A stretch of DNA of 64,000 bases from Pseudomonas sp. MYb327. Its GTDB lineage: Bacteria; Pseudomonadota; Gammaproteobacteria; Pseudomonadales; Pseudomonadaceae. Under the pieces are notes generated by a model that was not told the origin of the DNA, did not search any database, and saw only the letters and a list, made by a program, of their open reading frames with translations. Positions 42,296-54,717 of this stretch are shown in pieces. The DNA is taken from contig NZ_CP159258.1 in assembly GCF_040438925.1 (NCBI RefSeq), positions 1,316,001 through 1,380,000 on the forward strand. The letters are read 5' to 3'. Positions within the stretch are counted from its first letter, which is position 1. Each line of letters begins with the position of its first letter. The position numbers and the translations under genes were made by a program.

Positions 42296-43552
42296 ATGGG
42301 TTACAAGAAGATTCAGGTTCCAGCCGTCGGCGACAAAATCACCGTCAACGCAGACCATTCTCTCAATGTTCCTAATAACCCGATCATTCCCTTCATCGAA
42401 GGCGACGGCATTGGGGTTGATATCAGCCCGGTCATGATCAAGGTTGTCGATGCTGCTGTGAAGAAGGCTTACGGCGGCGAGCGCAAGATTTCCTGGATGG
42501 AAGTGTACGCTGGAGAAAAAGCGACTCAGGTTTACGATCAGGACACCTGGCTGCCTCAGGAAACCCTGGACGCGGTCAAGGATTACGTGGTTTCCATCAA
42601 GGGCCCGTTGACCACGCCGGTCGGCGGCGGCATCCGCTCCCTTAACGTGGCGCTGCGCCAACAACTCGACCTCTACGTGTGCCTGCGCCCGGTGCGCTGG
42701 TTCGAAGGCGTGCCGAGCCCGGTCAAGAAGCCAGGTGACGTCGACATGACCATCTTCCGCGAGAACTCGGAAGACATCTATGCCGGCATCGAGTGGAAGG
42801 CCGGTTCGGCTGAAGCCACCAAAGTCATCAAATTCCTTAAAGAAGAAATGGGCGTTACCAAGATCCGTTTCGACGAAAATTGCGGCATCGGCGTCAAGCC
42901 GGTTTCCCTGCAAGGCACCAAACGTCTGGCGCGCAAGGCTCTGCAATATGTCGTCGATAACGACCGCGATTCGCTGACCATCGTGCACAAAGGCAACATC
43001 ATGAAGTTCACCGAAGGTGCCTTCAAGGAGTGGGCCTACGAAGTGGCGGCTGAAGAATTCGGCGCGACCCTGCTCGACGGCGGTCCGTGGATGCAGTTCA
43101 AAAATCCGAAAACCGGCAAGAACGTCATCGTCAAGGATGCCATCGCCGACGCCATGCTCCAGCAAATCCTGCTGCGCCCGGCCGAGTACGATGTGATCGC
43201 GACCCTGAACCTCAACGGTGACTACCTCTCCGACGCCCTGGCGGCGGAAGTGGGTGGTATCGGTATCGCGCCAGGTGCCAACCTGTCCGACACCGTGGCC
43301 ATGTTCGAAGCCACCCACGGTACCGCACCAAAGTATGCCGGCAAGGACCAGGTGAACCCGGGTTCGCTGATCCTGTCGGCAGAAATGATGCTGCGCCACA
43401 TGGGCTGGACCGAAGCGGCCGACCTGATCATCAAGGGCACCAATGGCGCGATTTCCGCCAAGACCGTGACCTATGACTTCGAACGTTTGATGGACGGCGC
43501 CACGCTGCTCTCGTCTTCGGCGTTCGGCGATGCCCTGATCTCGCACATGTAA
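42296..43552 (+). CDS. icd: NADP-dependent isocitrate dehydrogenase, dimeric type
   Basis: Icd catalyses the same reaction as Idh but is the 418-residue homodimeric TCA enzyme. It has the substrate loop [13 protein letters not shown], in which Ser115 corresponds to the E. coli serine phosphorylated by AceK, and NADP-type motifs near [13 protein letters not shown]. The ATG at 42296 ([12 protein letters not shown]) follows TGGAG; in-frame ATGs further upstream were not used. It ends in a shared bidirectional terminator with cspD. Confidence 0.97.
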   Translation: MGYKKIQVPAVGDKITVNADHSLNVPNNPIIPFIEGDGIGVDISPVMIKVVDAAVKKAYGGERKISWMEVYAGEKATQVYDQDTWLPQETLDAVKDYVVSIKGPLTTPVGGGIRSLNVALRQQLDLYVCLRPVRWFEGVPSPVKKPGDVDMTIFRENSEDIYAGIEWKAGSAEATKVIKFLKEEMGVTKIRFDENCGIGVKPVSLQGTKRLARKALQYVVDNDRDSLTIVHKGNIMKFTEGAFKEWAYEVAAEEFGATLLDGGPWMQFKNPKTGKNVIVKDAIADAMLQQILLRPAEYDVIATLNLNGDYLSDALAAEVGGIGIAPGANLSDTVAMFEATHGTAPKYAGKDQVNPGSLILSAEMMLRHMGWTEAADLIIKGTNGAISAKTVTYDFERLMDGATLLSSSAFGDALISHM

Positions 43553-43568
43553 GCGAATCCAGGCAACG

Positions 43569-43612
43569 AAAAAACCGCCCGACTCGAGAAACCGAGTCGG
43601 GCGGTTTTTTTT
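43569..43612. terminator. Bidirectional terminator between icd and cspD
   Basis: Eighteen-base perfect arms (AAAAAACCGCCCGACTCG and its complement) with loop AGAAAC give a strong stem and a T-run on either strand. It serves the convergent genes icd and cspD. Confidence 0.92.
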
Positions 43613-43633
43613 ATGACTGGAGGGCGGGCGGTC

Positions 43634-43900
43634 TTACGACGTAACGGTTTGTTGCGTGGCAGGTGCAGCGGTATTCGAAACATCCACAGGATTGCCAATG
43701 TTAACGGCGTGCAGACCTTTAGGCCCCTGGATAATCTCGAACACGACAGCTTGCCCGGCTTTCAGGGTTTTATAGCCATCCATTTGAATGGCCGAGAAAT
43801 GGGCGAACAGGTCTTCGCTTTTGCCATCCTCATTGATAAAGCCGTAACCCTTGGCGTTGTTAAACCATTTCACCTTGCCGCTGACCTTGACGCCTGACAT
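43634..43900 (-). CDS. cspD: Cold-shock-domain protein CspD
   Basis: This 88-residue single-stranded nucleic-acid-binding protein has the cold-shock domain with RNP1 KGYGFI (residues 17-22) and the RNP2-like [11 protein letters not shown]-terminal tail after residue 70 fits CspD, which inhibits DNA replication in E. coli. Two ATGs, 6 bp apart, are possible; 43900 has the better distance from GAGGG. It diverges from clpS, the usual arrangement. Confidence 0.92.
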   Translation of the reverse strand: MSGVKVSGKVKWFNNAKGYGFINEDGKSEDLFAHFSAIQMDGYKTLKAGQAVVFEIIQGPKGLHAVNIGNPVDVSNTAAPATQQTVTS

Positions 43901-44124
43901 ACCCATATCCCTCTGCTACAGACTCCATCACTGGAGTATCATCCAGTTCATCCGCAGTCATTTCTTCGAAAAAAGTTGACTCCGCGGACCTTTTTTACCC
44001 ACTGTGGGCTCTATTGGTTGTAACACCGTTTTGCCGATAGTCAAGGTAACCTGGCAGTCGGAGTTGAAAACGCTGATAGCCGCCCCCACCACTGTATTTG
44101 AACCACTGACGAACCTTTCTTTCC

Positions 44125-44487
44125 ATGCATGCAATCAGCCAGATTCGACTAACATTCAATCAGGATCGCCCTGATTCACACGACGACGATTCCGCAGGCA
44201 TTGCTGTTCAGGAGGCAAAGCCTGCATTACAGGCGCCGCCGATGTACAAGGTGGTTTTGTTCAATGATGACTACACACCGATGGATTTCGTCGTCGAAGT
44301 GCTCGAGGTGTTTTTTAACCTGAATCGCGAGCTGGCGACCAAGGTCATGCTGGCCGTCCATACAGAAGGACGGGCAGTATGTGGAGTGTTTACCCGCGAC
44401 ATCGCCGAGACCAAGGCCATGCAGGTCAACCAGTACGCCAGGGAAAGCCAGCATCCGCTACTCTGTGAAATCGAGAAGGACGGTTAA
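44125..44487 (+). CDS. clpS: ATP-dependent Clp protease adaptor ClpS
   Basis: ClpS binds N-degron substrates (N-terminal Leu, Phe, Tyr, Trp) and hands them to ClpA. The 120-residue protein has a flexible N-terminal tail and the conserved core [23 protein letters not shown], with the acidic N-degron pocket, then [15 protein letters not shown]. clpA starts 30 bp downstream. The 218-bp gap to cspD must hold both promoters. Confidence 0.95.
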   Translation: MHAISQIRLTFNQDRPDSHDDDSAGIAVQEAKPALQAPPMYKVVLFNDDYTPMDFVVEVLEVFFNLNRELATKVMLAVHTEGRAVCGVFTRDIAETKAMQVNQYARESQHPLLCEIEKDG

Positions 44488-44517
44488 TCGCCGGACACTT
44501 GGGTATGAGGTGAAGCT

Positions 44518-46788
44518 ATGTTAAACCGCGAGCTCGAAGTCACCCTCAATCTTGCCTTCAAGGAGGCCCGTTCGAAACGTCATGAGTTCATGACCGTCGA
44601 ACACCTTTTGCTGGCCCTATTGGACAATGAGGCTGCCGCCACCGTTCTGCGTGCCTGCGGCGCAAACCTCGACAAACTCAAGCACGACCTGCAGGAGTTC
44701 ATTGACTCCACCACGCCATTGATCCCCGTGCATGATGAGGATCGCGAAACCCAGCCAACCCTGGGATTCCAGCGTGTACTGCAACGTGCTGTGTTCCACG
44801 TACAGAGCTCGGGCAAGCGTGAAGTGACTGGCGCCAACGTGCTGGTCGCGATCTTCAGTGAGCAAGAGAGTCAGGCAGTGTTCCTGCTGAAACAGCAGAG
44901 CGTTGCCCGCATCGATGTCGTCAACTACATCGCCCACGGTATCTCCAAGGTGCCAGGGCACGGCGATCACTCTGAGGGCGAGCAAGATATGCAGGACGAC
45001 GAGGGCGGTGAGTCTTCTTCTTCAGGCAATCCTCTGGATGCTTATGCAAGCAACCTTAACGAACTCGCGCGCCAGGGCCGTATCGACCCGTTGGTAGGTC
45101 GTGAGCTGGAAGTCGAACGCGTCGCGCAGATCCTGGCGCGTCGTCGGAAAAACAATCCGCTGCTGGTGGGTGAAGCGGGCGTGGGTAAGACCGCGATTGC
45201 GGAAGGCCTGGCCAAGCGCATTGTCGACAACCAGGTGCCAGACCTGTTGGCCAACAGCGTGGTGTATTCCCTTGATCTGGGTGCCTTGCTGGCCGGGACC
45301 AAATACCGCGGTGATTTCGAGAAGCGCTTCAAGGCGTTGCTCAATGAATTGAAAAAACGTCCGCAGGCGATTCTGTTCATCGACGAAATTCACACCATCA
45401 TCGGTGCGGGTGCCGCTTCGGGTGGCGTCATGGACGCCTCGAATCTGCTCAAGCCGCTGCTGTCGTCCGGTGATATCCGGTGCATCGGTTCGACCACCTT
45501 CCAGGAATTCCGCGGGATCTTCGAGAAGGACCGTGCTTTGGCTCGGCGCTTCCAGAAGGTCGATGTGTCGGAGCCTTCGGTGGAAGACACCATCGGCATT
45601 CTGCGCGGCTTGAAAGGGCGTTTCGAGAGTCATCACAATATCGAATACAGTGATGAAGCCCTGCGTGCCGCTGCTGAACTGGCGTCGCGATACATCAATG
45701 ATCGGCACATGCCGGACAAGGCTATCGATGTCATCGACGAAGCGGGTGCCTACCAGCGCCTGCAACCGCTCGAGAAGCGCGTAAAACGCATCGAAGTGCC
45801 TCAGGTCGAGGACATCGTTGCGAAAATCGCGCGGATTCCGCCAAAACACGTCACCAGTTCCGATAAAGAACTGTTGCGTAACCTTGAGCGAGATCTGAAG
45901 CTGACGGTGTTTGGTCAGGATGCGGCGATTGATTCGTTGGCGACCGCGATCAAACTGTCCCGTGCCGGCCTCAAATCGCCTGACAAGCCTGTCGGTTCAT
46001 TCCTGTTCGCCGGTCCTACCGGTGTCGGTAAAACCGAAGCGGCGCGTCAGTTGGCCAAGGCGTTGGGCGTCGAGCTGGTTCGCTTCGACATGTCCGAGTA
46101 CATGGAGCGGCACACCGTATCGCGTTTGATCGGTGCTCCTCCGGGGTATGTCGGGTTTGATCAGGGCGGTCTGCTGACCGAAGCCATCACCAAGCAGCCA
46201 CACTGCGTACTGTTGCTCGATGAAATCGAGAAGGCGCATCCGGAAGTCTTCAACCTGCTGCTGCAGGTCATGGACCACGGTACGCTGACCGATAACAACG
46301 GGCGCAAAGCCGACTTCCGGAACGTGATCGTCATCATGACGACCAACGCCGGCGCGGAAACTGCAGCGCGTGCTTCGATCGGTTTCACTTATCAGGATCA
46401 CTCTTCCGATGCGATGGAAGTGATCAAGAAGAGCTTCACGCCGGAATTCCGCAACCGTCTGGACACCATTATCCAGTTTGGTCGCCTCAGTCACGAGGTC
46501 ATCAAGAGTGTGGTGGACAAGTTCCTTATCGAGCTTCAGGCGCAGTTGGAAGACAAGCGTGTATTGCTGGAAGTCACCGATGCGGCTCGCAGCTGGCTGG
46601 CGGCCGGAGGTTACGACGTAGCGATGGGCGCTCGACCAATGGCTCGCCTGATCCAGGACAAGATCAAGCGTCCGCTGGCGGAGGAGATTCTCTTTGGTGA
46701 ACTGGCCGAGCATGGCGGTGTGGTGCACATCGACATCAAGGACGGCGAGCTGACCTTCGAGTTCGAAACCACGGCTGAAATGGCCTGA
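44518..46788 (+). CDS. clpA: ClpA unfoldase, ATPase subunit of ClpAP
   Basis: ClpA is the hexameric AAA+ unfoldase that feeds proteins to ClpP. The 756-residue protein has an N-domain (1 to about 145), AAA+ domain 1 with Walker A GEAGVGKT (near residue 218), and domain 2 with Walker A GPTGVGKT (near residue 499). An IGF tripeptide (SIGFTYQDH) for docking on ClpP is present. The length is normal. It follows clpS in one operon and ends in a strong terminator; clpP itself is not in the window. Confidence 0.97.
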   Translation: MLNRELEVTLNLAFKEARSKRHEFMTVEHLLLALLDNEAAATVLRACGANLDKLKHDLQEFIDSTTPLIPVHDEDRETQPTLGFQRVLQRAVFHVQSSGKREVTGANVLVAIFSEQESQAVFLLKQQSVARIDVVNYIAHGISKVPGHGDHSEGEQDMQDDEGGESSSSGNPLDAYASNLNELARQGRIDPLVGRELEVERVAQILARRRKNNPLLVGEAGVGKTAIAEGLAKRIVDNQVPDLLANSVVYSLDLGALLAGTKYRGDFEKRFKALLNELKKRPQAILFIDEIHTIIGAGAASGGVMDASNLLKPLLSSGDIRCIGSTTFQEFRGIFEKDRALARRFQKVDVSEPSVEDTIGILRGLKGRFESHHNIEYSDEALRAAAELASRYINDRHMPDKAIDVIDEAGAYQRLQPLEKRVKRIEVPQVEDIVAKIARIPPKHVTSSDKELLRNLERDLKLTVFGQDAAIDSLATAIKLSRAGLKSPDKPVGSFLFAGPTGVGKTEAARQLAKALGVELVRFDMSEYMERHTVSRLIGAPPGYVGFDQGGLLTEAITKQPHCVLLLDEIEKAHPEVFNLLLQVMDHGTLTDNNGRKADFRNVIVIMTTNAGAETAARASIGFTYQDHSSDAMEVIKKSFTPEFRNRLDTIIQFGRLSHEVIKSVVDKFLIELQAQLEDKRVLLEVTDAARSWLAAGGYDVAMGARPMARLIQDKIKRPLAEEILFGELAEHGGVVHIDIKDGELTFEFETTAEMA

Positions 46789-46805
46789 CGTTAAACCGCA
46801 GCAAA

Positions 46806-46835
46806 GCAAAAAGGCGCCGATTGGCGCCTTTTTGC
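46806..46835 (+). terminator. Rho-independent terminator of clpA
   Basis: Thirteen-base arms GCAAAAAGGCGCC and GGCGCCTTTTTGC with loop GATT lie 18 bp after the clpA stop. Confidence 0.9.
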
Positions 46836-46869
46836 TATCTGCAACATTTCAAGCCTAACCATTAACGCT

Positions 46870-46960
46870 GTGTGAGCGAGCCTGCTCGCGAAAGCGTTGG
46901 GTAGCTTGCATCAATGTTGAGTGTGCTGACGACATCGCGAGCAGGCTCACTCCCACAAGG
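46870..46960. repeat. REP pair (GAGCGAGCCTGCTCGCGA type), inverted
   Basis: Facing copies lie between the convergent terminators of clpA and infA. It is the same subtype as the pair at 550. Confidence 0.82.
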
Positions 46961-46992
46961 AATTGGGTGTAACAGATAAATCCCGGACAAAC

Positions 46993-47019
46993 AAAAACGC
47001 CCGGCATAAAGCCGGGCGT
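46993..47019 (-). terminator. Rho-independent terminator of infA
   Basis: A 9-bp stem ACGCCCGGC/GCCGGGCGT with loop ATAAA is followed by TTTTT on the minus strand. Confidence 0.88.
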
Positions 47020-47034
47020 CTTGTATTGACTTGA

Positions 47035-47253
47035 TTAGCGAGCGCGGTAAGTGATGCGCCCTTTGCTCAAGTCATAGGGCGTCAGCTCGACGCGCACCTT
47101 GTCACCGGTAAGAATACGGATGTAGTTCTTGCGCATCTTGCCGGAAATATGCGCGGTTACGACGTGCCCATTTTCCAACTCCACACGAAACATGGTGTTG
47201 GGCAGGGTGTCGACGACAGTGCCTTCCATTTCGAAGCTGTCTTCTTTCGACAT
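47035..47253 (-). CDS. infA: Translation initiation factor IF-1
   Basis: IF-1 is the small S1/OB-fold factor that occupies the ribosomal A site at initiation. The 72-residue protein is full length ([20 protein letters not shown], ending KGRITYRAR). The start at 47253 is chosen by the family N-terminus. It lies 111 bp downstream of bpt on the same strand, between the two halves of the N-degron gene set. Confidence 0.97.
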
Positions 47254-47364
47254 GCAGTAAAGCCCTCGGTGTCCAATGAATGGCCCGGTGCAACTGCGCC
47301 AGGCAAAAGCGGCGTGCATTGTGCCCGAAAAGTGGGGTTCAAGCCAAGGGGTTTAGGCCGTGCT

Positions 47365-48072
47365 CTAGTTCAGAACGACCCAGCGCTGGTTAATCAGCAG
47401 TTCAATGGGCCGATATTGGGTCTTGTAGCTCATTTTTTTGCAGTTTTTGATCCAGTAACCTAAGTAAACCGCGTCCAGCCCCAGGCGCCGGGCTTCGGCA
47501 ATTTGCCAGAGAATGGCAAAGCGTCCCAAGCTTCGGCGTTCTTCGGCGGGTTCATAGAAGGTGTAGACCGCCGACAGACCGTTCGGCAGAAGGTCGGTGA
47601 CGGCGATGGCCAACAGCCGTCCGTCGAGACGAAATTCGTAGAAGCGTGAAAACGGCAAGTCGCGAACCAGGAAGGTCGAAAACTGATCGCGGCTGGGCGG
47701 GTACATGTCCCCATCGGCATGGCGCTGTTCGATGTAGCGCTGATAGAGGTCGAAATACTCTTCGCTGAAACCCGGTTTGGCCGGGCGCACCTGCAAGTCT
47801 GCGTTACGTTTGAAAATGCGTTTCTGCTGACGGTTGGGCGTGAATTGACCTACAGGAATACGCGCCGGTACGCAGGCATTGCAGTTCTGGCAATGAGGCC
47901 GATACAAGTGGTCGCCACTGCGACGAAAACCCATTTCCGACAGGTCTGCATAGACATGCACATCCATGGGCTGGCTGGGATCGAGGAACAGGGTCGTGGC
48001 CTGCTCCTCAGGCAGATAGCTGCAAGAGTGGGGCTGAGTGGCATAGAACTTCAAACGCGCCAACTCGGTCAT
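47365..48072 (-). CDS. bpt: Leucyl-type aminoacyl-protein transferase Bpt (ATE family)
   Basis: Bpt (often annotated as arginyltransferase) adds leucine from Leu-tRNA to proteins with N-terminal Asp or Glu, marking them for ClpS. The 235-residue protein has the N-terminal Cys-rich region CQNCNAC (residues 61-67) typical of the family, and the conserved YDLYQRY and VYTFYEP segments. The ATG at 48072 ([13 protein letters not shown]) was chosen over a start two codons earlier. aat lies 69 bp upstream. Confidence 0.93.
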   Translation of the reverse strand: MTELARLKFYATQPHSCSYLPEEQATTLFLDPSQPMDVHVYADLSEMGFRRSGDHLYRPHCQNCNACVPARIPVGQFTPNRQQKRIFKRNADLQVRPAKPGFSEEYFDLYQRYIEQRHADGDMYPPSRDQFSTFLVRDLPFSRFYEFRLDGRLLAIAVTDLLPNGLSAVYTFYEPAEERRSLGRFAILWQIAEARRLGLDAVYLGYWIKNCKKMSYKTQYRPIELLINQRWVVLN

Positions 48073-48141
48073 GATCAACCCTCGGGATAAGCTTTTAATT
48101 AGGGGGCGTCTCTAAGTGTAAGCCACGCGCGCAAAAGACGC

Positions 48142-48822
48142 TCAGCAAACCCAGGTTGCGCCGCTGGGCTGGTCCAGATACTGCGCCAGATAGCCGGCAA
48201 ACGCGCTACGGGCGATCGCTCGGGCACCCAGGCTATGCAGATGGTCGGTTGGCATCTGGCAATCGATCAGCATGAAACCGGAGTCTTTCAGATGCCGCAC
48301 CAGTGTGGCAAAGCCATATTTCGAGGCGTTGTCGGCGCGACTGAACATGGACTCGCCGAAAAATAGCCGCCCCATGGCCAGGCCATACAGCCCGCCGACG
48401 AGTTCTCCCTGGTCCCAGACCTCCACCGAATGCGCATGGCCACGCCGGTGCAATTCTATGTACGCGTCCTGCATGGCTTCGGTGATCCAGGTGCCATCGG
48501 CGTATTCCCGCGGTGCGGCGCAGGCGCGGATGACCGCGGCAAAATCCTGGTCGAAGGTCACTTGATAGCGTTGTTGGCGCAGCAGTTTGCCCAGGCTGCG
48601 GGAGACGTGCAGTTCGTCGGGAAACAAAACGGTGCGGGGATCCGGCGACCACCAGAGAATCGGCTGGCCTTCCGAGAACCATGGGAAACAACCGTGGCGG
48701 TAGGCGCGGATGAGCCGATCGGCGGACAGGTCGCCGCCGGCGGCCAGCAGCCCGTTGGGCTCGCGCATGGCTTTTTCCAGCGGCGGGAAAGTCAGGGTGT
48801 TGCGTTGTAACCAAGTCAGCAT
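48142..48822 (-). CDS. aat: Leucyl/phenylalanyl-tRNA-protein transferase
   Basis: Aat transfers Leu or Phe to proteins with N-terminal Lys or Arg, creating N-degrons. The 226-residue protein shows the signature [18 protein letters not shown] and the conserved [19 protein letters not shown]. It is in tandem with bpt. A hairpin without a T-tract (48852-48874) separates it from trxB. Confidence 0.95.
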   Translation of the reverse strand: MLTWLQRNTLTFPPLEKAMREPNGLLAAGGDLSADRLIRAYRHGCFPWFSEGQPILWWSPDPRTVLFPDELHVSRSLGKLLRQQRYQVTFDQDFAAVIRACAAPREYADGTWITEAMQDAYIELHRRGHAHSVEVWDQGELVGGLYGLAMGRLFFGESMFSRADNASKYGFATLVRHLKDSGFMLIDCQMPTDHLHSLGARAIARSAFAGYLAQYLDQPSGATWVC

Positions 48823-48885
48823 GGCGTCCGGGCTTGCAGAAGGGGAGGGCGGTGGCGGGTTATCGGCCCGCCACTTAGTGTGCCG

Positions 48886-50153
<1,268 letters not shown>

Positions 50154-52565
50154 TTGAAGAAATCCACCGCAGCACCTAAACCAGCCGTGGTTCCGCTCTG
50201 GCGCCAACATTTGCACTACCGACTCAAGGAAGGTGCGCTGATCGCCATCGGCGCCCTGTGCCTGTTCCTGATGATGGCCTTGCTGACCTATGGCAAGGAC
50301 GATCCGGGCTGGAGCCACAACAGCAAGATCGACGACGTTCAGAATTTCGGCGGTCCGGCCGGCTCCTACAGCGCCGACATCCTGTTCATGGTGCTCGGTT
50401 ACTTTGCCTACATCTTCCCGCTGCTACTGGCGATCAAGGCTTACCAAATATTCCGTCAGCGCCACGAGCCGTGGCAGTGGAGCGGCTGGCTGTTTTCCTG
50501 GCGCCTGATCGGCCTGGTGTTCCTGGTGCTGTCCGGTGCTGCGCTGGCGCACATCCATTTCCATGCCGCGACCGGGTTACCGGCCGGGGCTGGTGGTGCG
50601 CTGGGCGAAAGCCTTGGCGACCTGGCGAAGAACGCCCTGAATATCCAGGGCAGCACGTTGCTGTTCATCGCCCTGTTTCTGTTCGGTCTGACGGTGTTCA
50701 CCGACCTGTCTTGGTTCAAGGTGATGGACGTTACCGGCAAGATCACCCTCGACCTGTTCGAGCTGTTCCAGGGCGCAGCCAATCGCTGGTGGGCGGCCCG
50801 TACCGAGCGCAAGCAACTGGTTGCGCAGTTGCGTGAAGTCGACGACCGCGTGCATGACGTGGTGGCGCCGACGGTCACCGATAAGCGTGAGCAAGCCAAG
50901 GTCAAGGAACGCCTGATCGAGCGCGAGCAGGCGCTGAGCAAGCACATGTCCGAACGCGAGAAGCAGGTGCCGCCGGTGATTGCGCCGGCTCCGCCGAAAC
51001 CTCCCGCGCCGAGCAAACGCGTGGAAAAAGAGAAGCAGGCGCCGTTGTTCGTCGACAGCGCCGTGGAAGGCACCTTGCCGCCAATCTCGATCCTCGACCC
51101 TGCGGAAAAGAAACAACTCAATTACTCGCCTGAATCCCTGGCTGCGGTTGGCCATTTGCTGGAAATCAAGCTCAAGGAATTCGGCGTCGAAGTCACCGTG
51201 GACTCGATCCACCCGGGTCCGGTCATTACCCGTTACGAAATCCAGCCGGCAGCGGGGGTCAAGGTCAGTCGCATCGCCAACCTGGCGAAAGACCTCGCAC
51301 GTTCCTTGGCCGTGACCAGTGTGCGTGTGGTGGAAGTGATTCCGGGCAAGACCACGGTCGGTATCGAGATTCCCAACGAAGACCGGCAGATCGTGCGCTT
51401 CTCCGAGGTCTTGTCGACCCCCGAGTACGACAACTTCAAATCGCCGGTCACCCTGGCCCTGGGCCATGACATCGGCGGCAAGCCGGTCATTACTGACCTG
51501 GCGAAAATGCCTCACTTGCTGGTGGCAGGTACGACCGGTTCCGGTAAGTCGGTGGGTGTGAACGCGATGATCCTGTCGATCCTGTTCAAGTCCGGCCCGG
51601 AAGACGCCAAGCTGATCATGATCGACCCGAAAATGCTGGAGCTGTCCATCTACGAAGGCATTCCGCACCTGTTGTGCCCGGTGGTCACCGACATGAAGGA
51701 TGCGGCCAACGCCTTGCGCTGGAGCGTTGCCGAGATGGAGCGCCGCTACAAACTGATGGCGAAGATGGGCGTCCGAAACCTGTCGGGCTTCAACGCCAAG
51801 GTCAAGGAAGCCCAGGACGCCGGCGAGCCATTGAGCGATCCGCTGTACAAGCGCGAAAGCATCCACGACGAAGCGCCGCTGCTACAAAAGTTGCCGACTA
51901 TCGTCGTGGTGGTGGATGAGTTCGCCGACATGATGATGATTGTCGGCAAGAAGGTTGAAGAACTGATCGCCCGCATCGCACAGAAGGCGCGTGCGGCGGG
52001 TATCCACTTGATCCTCGCGACCCAGCGACCGTCGGTAGACGTGATCACCGGCCTGATCAAGGCCAACATCCCGACCCGCATGGCGTTCCAGGTATCGAGC
52101 AAGATCGATTCGCGGACCATCATCGACCAGGGCGGCGCCGAACAATTGCTCGGCCACGGTGACATGCTGTACATGCCGCCAGGCACCAGCCTGCCGATCC
52201 GTGTCCACGGTGCCTTCGTCTCCGACGATGAGGTTCACCGTGTGGTCGAGGCTTGGAAGCTGCGCGGTGCGCCGGAGTACAACGACGACATTCTTAACGG
52301 TGTCGAAGAGGCCGGCAGCGGCTTCGAAGGCAGCAGCGGCGGCGGTGACGGTGATGATCCTGAAGCCGACGCGCTGTACGACGAGGCGGTGCAGTTCGTC
52401 TTGGAAAGTCGTCGTGCGTCCATTTCCGCGGTTCAGCGCAAGTTGAAAATTGGCTACAACCGCGCCGCGCGCATGATCGAAGCCATGGAAATGGCCGGGG
52501 TCGTGACGTCCATGAACACCAACGGTTCGCGTGAAGTCCTGGCCCCCGGCCCGGTGCGCGACTGA
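50154..52565 (+). CDS. ftsK: DNA translocase FtsK
   Basis: FtsK is anchored at the septum and pumps chromosomal DNA toward dif for XerCD recombination. The 803-residue protein has four N-terminal transmembrane segments (within about residues 20-190), a short linker, a RecA-like motor with Walker A GTTGSGKS (near residue 460) and Walker B ([11 protein letters not shown]), and a C-terminal winged-helix gamma domain ([19 protein letters not shown]) that reads KOPS sites. The start is TTG at 50154; the conserved MKKSTAAPK begins there and AGGA lies upstream. The linker is short compared with the 1,329-residue E. coli protein, as usual in Pseudomonas. Confidence 0.95.
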   Translation: MKKSTAAPKPAVVPLWRQHLHYRLKEGALIAIGALCLFLMMALLTYGKDDPGWSHNSKIDDVQNFGGPAGSYSADILFMVLGYFAYIFPLLLAIKAYQIFRQRHEPWQWSGWLFSWRLIGLVFLVLSGAALAHIHFHAATGLPAGAGGALGESLGDLAKNALNIQGSTLLFIALFLFGLTVFTDLSWFKVMDVTGKITLDLFELFQGAANRWWAARTERKQLVAQLREVDDRVHDVVAPTVTDKREQAKVKERLIEREQALSKHMSEREKQVPPVIAPAPPKPPAPSKRVEKEKQAPLFVDSAVEGTLPPISILDPAEKKQLNYSPESLAAVGHLLEIKLKEFGVEVTVDSIHPGPVITRYEIQPAAGVKVSRIANLAKDLARSLAVTSVRVVEVIPGKTTVGIEIPNEDRQIVRFSEVLSTPEYDNFKSPVTLALGHDIGGKPVITDLAKMPHLLVAGTTGSGKSVGVNAMILSILFKSGPEDAKLIMIDPKMLELSIYEGIPHLLCPVVTDMKDAANALRWSVAEMERRYKLMAKMGVRNLSGFNAKVKEAQDAGEPLSDPLYKRESIHDEAPLLQKLPTIVVVVDEFADMMMIVGKKVEELIARIAQKARAAGIHLILATQRPSVDVITGLIKANIPTRMAFQVSSKIDSRTIIDQGGAEQLLGHGDMLYMPPGTSLPIRVHGAFVSDDEVHRVVEAWKLRGAPEYNDDILNGVEEAGSGFEGSSGGGDGDDPEADALYDEAVQFVLESRRASISAVQRKLKIGYNRAARMIEAMEMAGVVTSMNTNGSREVLAPGPVRD

Positions 52566-52577
52566 CCTGAATTTGAA

Positions 52578-52601
52578 GGGTGGCGCCCTCGGTCGCCACC
52601 C
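52578..52601. other. Hairpin between ftsK and lolA
   Basis: Arms GGGTGGCG and CGCCACCC form a stem with an 8-base loop. There is no T-tract, so it is not a standard terminator; ftsK and lolA are probably read together through it. Confidence 0.5.
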
Positions 52602-52630
52602 GTAATCCCACGAATGTTATGAGGACTCCC

Positions 52631-53254
52631 ATGCGTCTTATCCGCATGCTGTTGCTGCCGGTACTGGCTTTGACCACGCTCTCGGCCCACGCCGACGAGA
52701 AGGACGTGGCGCGTCTGACTCAACTGTTGGAAAAATCCCAGACCCTGAGCGCACGTTTCTCTCAGCTGACCCTCGACGGTTCTGGCACGCAGTTGCAGGA
52801 AACCGCCGGTGAAATGTCCCTGCAGCGCCCGGGGCTATTCTACTGGCACACCAATGCGCCAGCCGAGCAAACCATGGTCTCCGATGGCAAGAAAGTGACC
52901 CTGTGGGACCCGGATCTGGAGCAGGCAACCATCAAGAATCTCGATCAGCGCCTGACCCAGACGCCTGCGTTGCTGTTGTCCGGTGACGTGTCGAAGATCA
53001 GCCAGAGCTTCGACATCAGCGCCAAGGAAGCCGGCGGCGTGATCGACTTCACCCTGAAGCCGAAAACCAAGGACACCCTGTTCGACAGTCTGCGCCTGTC
53101 GTTCCGTAATGGTCTGGTCAACGATATGCAGATGATTGACAGCGTCGGTCAACGCACCAATATCCTGTTCACCGGGGTGAAGGCCAACGAGCCGATCCCG
53201 GCTTCGAAGTTCAAGTTCGACATCCCTAAAGGCGCAGACGTGATCCAGGAGTAA
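52631..53254 (+). CDS. lolA: Outer-membrane lipoprotein carrier protein LolA
   Basis: LolA carries lipoproteins from the LolCDE complex through the periplasm to LolB. The 207-residue precursor has a signal peptide ending in LSAHA (about residue 19), then the conserved region [19 protein letters not shown] and [20 protein letters not shown]. The ATG at 52631 follows GAGG; an upstream in-frame ATG at 52580 is not used. It lies 65 bp after ftsK. Confidence 0.95.
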   Translation: MRLIRMLLLPVLALTTLSAHADEKDVARLTQLLEKSQTLSARFSQLTLDGSGTQLQETAGEMSLQRPGLFYWHTNAPAEQTMVSDGKKVTLWDPDLEQATIKNLDQRLTQTPALLLSGDVSKISQSFDISAKEAGGVIDFTLKPKTKDTLFDSLRLSFRNGLVNDMQMIDSVGQRTNILFTGVKANEPIPASKFKFDIPKGADVIQE

Positions 53255-53267
53255 CACGCAAAACCCT

Positions 53268-53355
53268 TGTAGGCGCCGGCTTGCTGGCGATGGCGGTTTG
53301 TCATTCAACATTAATGCCGACTGACCCACCATCGCCAGCAAGCCGGCTCCTACAG
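53268..53355. repeat. REP pair (GCCGGCTTGCTGGCGAT type), inverted
   Basis: Facing copies lie between lolA and rarA, which point the same way. Confidence 0.83.
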
Positions 53356-53394
53356 TGGGATGCGGTGTTCATAGCGAGGTTTTAAAAGTACGTG

Positions 53395-54717
53395 ATGGAC
53401 CTGTTTCGCAGTGCCCCGATCGCTCAACCGTTAGCCGCCCGTTTGCGCGCGACCAATCTGGACGAGTACGTCGGTCAGGAACACGTGCTCGCTCGAGGCA
53501 AGCCATTGCGCGAAGCGCTGGAGCAGGGTGCCCTGCATTCGATGATTTTCTGGGGGCCGCCGGGGGTGGGCAAAACCACCCTGGCGCGTCTGCTGGCGGA
53601 AGTCTCGGATGCACACTTCGAAACGGTGTCGGCAGTGCTGGCCGGGGTCAAGGAAATCCGTCAGGCGGTCGAGATCGCCAAGCAGCAGGCCGGACAATAC
53701 GGCAAGCGCACCATCCTGTTCGTCGATGAAGTGCATCGTTTCAACAAGTCCCAGCAGGACGCCTTCCTGCCGTACGTTGAAGACGGCACGCTGATTTTCA
53801 TCGGCGCCACCACGGAAAACCCGTCCTTCGAACTCAATAACGCCTTGCTGTCCCGTGCCCGTGTTTACGTACTCAAGAGTCTCGACGAAGCGGCGCTGCG
53901 CAAACTGGTGCATCGCGCCCTGACCGAAGAGCGGGGGCTGGGCAAGCGTAACCTGACCCTCAGCGATGAAGGCTTCCGGATGTTGCTGTCCGCCGCCGAC
54001 GGCGATGGCCGACGTTTGCTCAACCTGCTGGAAAACGCCTCGGATCTTGCCGAAGACAACAGTGAAATCGGCACCGAACTGCTGCAAAGTCTGCTCGGTG
54101 ATACCCGTCGCCGATTCGACAAGGGTGGCGAAGCGTTCTACGACCAGATTTCCGCACTGCATAAGTCCGTGCGCGGTTCCAATCCCGACGGCGCTCTGTA
54201 CTGGTTTGCGCGGATGATTGACGGCGGTTGCGACCCGCTGTACCTGGCCCGGCGCGTGGTGCGCATGGCCAGCGAAGACATCGGCAATGCCGATCCGCGT
54301 GCCCTGAGCCTGTGCCTGGCGGCGTGGGAAGTGCAGGAACGCCTCGGCAGCCCGGAAGGCGAATTGGCGGTGGCGCAGGCGATCACTTATCTGGCTTGCG
54401 CGCCGAAAAGCAACGCGGTGTACATGGGGTTCAAGACAGCATTGCGTGCCGCGGCTGAACACGGTTCGCTGGAGGTGCCGCTGCACCTGCGCAATGCGCC
54501 GACCAAGCTGATGAAACAATTGGGCTATGGCGACGAGTACCGTTACGCCCACGACGAACCTGATGCTTATGCCGCCGGGGAAGACTATTTCCCGGAAGAA
54601 CTGGACCCGATCCCGTTTTATCAGCCGGTGCCTCGTGGCCTGGAGCTGAAGATCGGCGAGAAGCTCAATCACTTGGCGAAGCTCGACCGTTTAAGCCCCC
54701 GGCAGAGGAGAAAATAG
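53395..54717 (+). CDS. rarA: Replication-associated recombination protein A (MgsA)
   Basis: RarA is a AAA+ ATPase of the clamp-loader type that acts at stalled replication forks. The 440-residue protein has Walker [10 protein letters not shown] (about residues 51-59), Walker [17 protein letters not shown] and the C-terminal tetramerisation region. The ATG at 53395 starts [10 protein letters not shown]; a GTG one codon earlier is possible. The stop overlaps the crcB start by 1 bp. Confidence 0.95.
   Translation: MDLFRSAPIAQPLAARLRATNLDEYVGQEHVLARGKPLREALEQGALHSMIFWGPPGVGKTTLARLLAEVSDAHFETVSAVLAGVKEIRQAVEIAKQQAGQYGKRTILFVDEVHRFNKSQQDAFLPYVEDGTLIFIGATTENPSFELNNALLSRARVYVLKSLDEAALRKLVHRALTEERGLGKRNLTLSDEGFRMLLSAADGDGRRLLNLLENASDLAEDNSEIGTELLQSLLGDTRRRFDKGGEAFYDQISALHKSVRGSNPDGALYWFARMIDGGCDPLYLARRVVRMASEDIGNADPRALSLCLAAWEVQERLGSPEGELAVAQAITYLACAPKSNAVYMGFKTALRAAAEHGSLEVPLHLRNAPTKLMKQLGYGDEYRYAHDEPDAYAAGEDYFPEELDPIPFYQPVPRGLELKIGEKLNHLAKLDRLSPRQRRK

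Noticed and set aside
46836..47034. A tRNA gene expected between clpA and infA or after cysG
   Set aside because: These gaps contain only REP pairs and terminators; no cloverleaf-like sequence or TTCGA arm was seen.
48852..48874. Hairpin GTGGCGGG/CCCGCCAC between trxB and aat as a terminator
   Set aside because: There is no T-tract on the minus strand after the stem, so termination is not supported.
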